Shown: piece after piece, positions 40,335-42,752 of the stretch
Numbering within the stretch: position 1 is the first letter of the stretch
Layout of the letters: every line of letters begins with the position of its first letter
Assembly: GCA_027451805.1 (NCBI GenBank)
Contig: DAIDIF010000078.1
Location: forward strand, 1 to 42,752
Reading direction: 5' to 3'
DNA: 42,752 nt
Source: Acidobacteriota bacterium
GTDB taxonomy: Bacteria; Acidobacteriota; Terriglobia; Terriglobales; SCQP01
Notes under the pieces: model-generated
The model's database searches: none
What the model was told of the DNA's origin: nothing
The model's input: only the letters and a program-made list of their open reading frames with translations
Translations under genes and position numbers: made by a program

Positions 40335-40340
40335 ATTCTA
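40335..40340 (-). promoter_or_regulatory. TAGAAT box 8 nt before the natA-like start, overlapping the upstream stop codon
   Basis: The minus strand reads TAGAAT-actgcctt-ATG. The TAG is also the stop of the lipocalin-like gene. The spacing would give a leader of 0-2 nt. Confidence 0.45.
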
Positions 40341-41390
40341 CCGGATCGATGACTGCAGCAGCGTGAAGCGGCGGCCGTAGCCGGTGAGCTCGAGATAGCC
40401 TTCACCGGCGATCGCGCGGCCCTGCTGGCGGCCGTGCACAGCCACCGCGCCTTCCCAATAGGTCACGCCGATCACCGGGTCGTGGACGAGCTGGTCGTCC
40501 AGCCGCGCCGTCACCGTCGCCTGCAGGCCCAGCTTCGGGGCCGCGATGCGCCAGGCAACGGGGTAGCCGTGCCAGGCGTGGAGCGGCGTCAGCGTGAAGT
40601 CGCCGGCGCCGAGCGCCAGCGGCCGGCCGCCGCGCGGCAGCCAGGTGCCGGCGGAGTGCGGATCGCGGCCGCCGCCCACGCGGCGCAGGTTGAACAGCAT
40701 GAGGTCGCCCGCCGGCAGGTGCAGCCCCATCCAGTCCCAGCCCTGCTGATGCGGCGAGAGCTGGTTGCTGGCGAACTCATGGTCCATCCAGGCCAGGCCG
40801 CTGACCGCGTGGCCGTTGATCGTGCCGGAGGCGCGGAGATGGGGGAACGAGTAGTAGTAGGACGCCTGGCCGGAGGCGCTGCCCTTCTGGCTCCAGCCGT
40901 GGACGCCGTTGAGCATGCGCGGGCCGGGTACAAGCCTGAGATCGAGCGCCATGCGCGGCTGGACGCCCCAGGCGGCGCGCAGACGGACGGGGCCGCTGGC
41001 GCCAAAGCGGGCGCGCCAGTTTTCGTTGAACAGGGTGAAGCCGGAGGCGGCCAGCGGGGTAAGGCCAGCCTGCGACCAGTCGCCGCGGCGGGCGCGGGTG
41101 TCGAGCAGAAAACGTTTCGCGGCGACGTCGGTGATGGCGAAGTGAGTGAAGTAAAGATCCTGGCGCAGCGTCGCGCCGGGAAACGGCGAGATGCGGAAAA
41201 AGGTGAGCTCGAAGCCGAACGCGCGGCCTTGGGCGGTGTGTAGATTGCCGGTGAAGTACCACCATTCGTTGGCAAAGTGCGCGTGGGCGTAGTCGTCGCG
41301 CGGAAACTGCCAATGGTAGCCCGGCAGCGCCAGCCGGAACGACGGCGGGAGCAGCAGGAACAGCGCCAGCAGGCAGCGGGCGAAGCTCAT
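40338..41390 (-). CDS. CrtC/AttH-like lipocalin-domain secreted protein
   Basis: The 350-residue protein has a signal peptide (CLLALFLLLPPSFRLA) and the AttH/CrtC pattern: FPRDDYAHAHFANEWWYFTGNL, FGFELTFFRISPFPG, FTHFAITD, YYYSFPHLRASG, SGLAWMDHEFASNQL and GWDWMGLHLPAGDLMLFNLRR. The family includes carotenoid 1,2-hydratase and a large group of AttH proteins linked to FtsX-type ABC transporters. Here it overlaps the stop of an FtsX-like permease gene by 4 nt, fitting the second group. The ORF track start at 41591 lies inside that gene and is rejected. The ligand is unknown. Confidence 0.88.
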   Translation of the reverse strand: MSFARCLLALFLLLPPSFRLALPGYHWQFPRDDYAHAHFANEWWYFTGNLHTAQGRAFGFELTFFRISPFPGATLRQDLYFTHFAITDVAAKRFLLDTRARRGDWSQAGLTPLAASGFTLFNENWRARFGASGPVRLRAAWGVQPRMALDLRLVPGPRMLNGVHGWSQKGSASGQASYYYSFPHLRASGTINGHAVSGLAWMDHEFASNQLSPHQQGWDWMGLHLPAGDLMLFNLRRVGGGRDPHSAGTWLPRGGRPLALGAGDFTLTPLHAWHGYPVAWRIAAPKLGLQATVTARLDDQLVHDPVIGVTYWEGAVAVHGRQQGRAIAGEGYLELTGYGRRFTLLQSSIR

Positions 41391-42752
41391 TCGGCCTCCA
41401 GCGCGGCCGGCGTGGCGAGACGAAGCGCGGAGCGGGCGGGCAGAACCCCGGCCGCGAGCGTAGCCAGCCAGATGAGAACCGTCGCCGAGGCGAGGTAGGC
41501 CCAGGGCCAATGGAACTGGATGGTCCAGCCGAAGGATTGGACGTTGACCACGCGCACCAGAATCAGCGCCAGCGCCGCCGCCATGGCCCAACCCAGCACG
41601 AGGGCGAGCGTGGCCAGCAGGCCGGCTTCGGCGAGCAGCAGGCGGCGGAGCTGTCCGCGGGTGGCGCCGAGGAAGCGCAGGATGGCGAACTCGCGGGCGC
41701 GTTCCAGCACCACCGCCAGCAAGGTGTTGCCGACGCCGAGGATGGCGACCAGCAGGGTGATGGCCTCGAGCGCGTAGGTGATGCGGAAGGTCTGGTCGAA
41801 CACCGCCATGGCCTGGGCGCGCAGGGCGGCGTTGTCATTGACGACCAGGCCGGCGCGAGCGCCGGCGCGCTCCAGCACGCGGCGGCGAAGCGCGGCGGCG
41901 GTGACGCCGGGGGCGGCGTCGAGGCCGAGTTCGCTGACCGGAGGCGGGCCGAAGATGCGCGTGTACAGCGCCGGACTGAGCGCGAGGACGCCGTTGCTGG
42001 TGGTGTAGTCGTAGTAGACGCCGGCCAGACGGAGTTCCGCCGTACCGGCGGGTCCCGCGAGCGTGAAGCGGTCGCCGGGCCAAAGATGAAAGCGGCGGGC
42101 GAAGGGCTCGGAGGCGAGGACCGGACCGGCGCCGCCGGCGAGGAAACGGGGATGCGGCAGAGCGGCGTCGCCGCGCAGAGCCCAGCGGGTATTGACCTCG
42201 ATCGGGCGGCCGCGAAACTGCCAGAGCTGGGTATGGCTGGCGGCGGCGGCGCGCACGCCGGGGGTGGCGGCGAGCGCGGCGACCAGGGCGGGGGCGAGCG
42301 CGACCGGGCGGGTGCGATTCCAGTCGGCGGCGCGGATGAAGACGTCGTTGCGCAACTGCTGGCCGATCCAGACCTGGACGGTGGTACGGAAGCTGCCCAC
42401 CAAAATGGCAACGCCGAGCAGCACGCCGGCGGCGGTGGCCACGGCGACGGCGATGAGCGAACTGCGGCGGAGAGCGCCGCCGAGTGCGCCGGCGGCGAGG
42501 CCGAGCGCAGCCTGCCGCCGCCGCAGGAAGGCGGCGCGCAGACGCGGGAGCGCAACCGCGAGCAGCGGCGGGGCGAGCGCGGCGCAGGCGAGCACGGCCG
42601 CGAGCGCGCTGAGGAATCCGAACCAGGGGACGCCGAGCGGCCCGCCGGGTTCGGGCAGGCGGGCGGCGGCGACGGCCGCGACAGCCAGCCCCGCGGCCAC
42701 CACCCCCACCTGAACTCCTATTTCGACGACCAGCCGAAGGGCTTCGGGCTGC
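41387..42752 (-). CDS. FtsX-like ABC transporter permease (5' partial)
   Basis: The reading frame is open to the window end; translation upstream of the ORF-track GTG (42709) continues as EALRLVVEIG, so the true start lies outside. Visible are two or more hydrophobic segments, a periplasmic domain (FRTTVQVWIGQQLRNDVFIRA onward), and a final FtsX module of three helices with VAILGVGNTLLAVVLERAREFAILRFLGATRGQL and the end PARSALRLATPAALEAE. The EALR stretch near the window end looks like the end of a first FtsX module, so the full protein probably has two. It is coupled to the AttH-like gene. Confidence 0.88.
   Translation of the reverse strand, partial: QPEALRLVVEIGVQVGVVAAGLAVAAVAAARLPEPGGPLGVPWFGFLSALAAVLACAALAPPLLAVALPRLRAAFLRRRQAALGLAAGALGGALRRSSLIAVAVATAAGVLLGVAILVGSFRTTVQVWIGQQLRNDVFIRAADWNRTRPVALAPALVAALAATPGVRAAAASHTQLWQFRGRPIEVNTRWALRGDAALPHPRFLAGGAGPVLASEPFARRFHLWPGDRFTLAGPAGTAELRLAGVYYDYTTSNGVLALSPALYTRIFGPPPVSELGLDAAPGVTAAALRRRVLERAGARAGLVVNDNAALRAQAMAVFDQTFRITYALEAITLLVAILGVGNTLLAVVLERAREFAILRFLGATRGQLRRLLLAEAGLLATLALVLGWAMAAALALILVRVVNVQSFGWTIQFHWPWAYLASATVLIWLATLAAGVLPARSALRLATPAALEAE

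Overview
The window is a G+C-rich, gene-dense bacterial chromosome segment with about 39 protein genes and two tRNAs. Kdo (LPS) synthesis genes, a MacAB-type exporter and secreted enzymes indicate a Gram-negative cell. The fused E2/E1 oxoglutarate enzyme, the ECF42-type sigma factor with its DGPF partner and the general gene mix fit Acidobacteriota best. That assignment is inferred from gene content, not from a marker phylogeny. There is no phage, IS element, integrase or CRISPR array.

Layout. 1-3294: C-terminal part of a Kgd/OdhA-like oxoglutarate dehydrogenase, cut by the window start. 3341-6437 (minus): a cytoplasmic beta-sandwich-like protein, a secreted S8 subtilase with a striking 9-residue repeat, and an HD-GYP protein overlapping the subtilase stop. 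6593-13498 (minus): threonine aldolase, HemW, LacD-type aldolase, a GH15 glucoamylase preceded by a LacI-family-like operator, and an M50-CBS protease. 13557-16519 (plus): VIT1/CCC1 transporter, Era, NrdR, SYLF lipoprotein-like protein. 16533-17627 (minus): ThiO-like oxidase. 17673-25864 (plus): KdsD-KdsC-thioesterase-HutH-S9 peptidase (coupled by ATGA overlaps or close spacing), YyaL/DUF255, and a cysteine-free peroxiredoxin-like protein. 25746-28237: MutY, tRNA-Val, a CBS-pair protein and a four-cysteine hypothetical. 28238-33009 (plus): MacA-MacB(ATPase)-MacB(permease) and an ArsB/SLC13-type anion transporter. 33052-35374 (minus): YCII/DGPF protein, ECF42-type sigma and a secreted hypothetical in one operon. 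35467-37469: divergent YwiC-like membrane protein and radical SAM/SPASM protein. 37495-42752 (minus): tRNA-Ser, TadA, a NatAB-like exporter, a CrtC/AttH lipocalin-like protein and an FtsX-type permease running off the window end.

The most unusual element is the subtilase. The octapeptide QSTASVLN occurs 13 times without a single amino-acid change. Eight copies are in tandem between prodomain and catalytic domain, and the others are dispersed, four of them inside a long insertion between the catalytic Asp and His. The DNA of the copies differs only at synonymous positions, including serine codon-family switches, so the peptide itself appears to be under selection. A second theme is regulatory: several genes (nrdR, yyaL, the peroxiredoxin-like gene, mutY, natA, possibly ltaE) have a TANNNT hexamer 5-8 nt before the start codon, the signature of leaderless transcripts.
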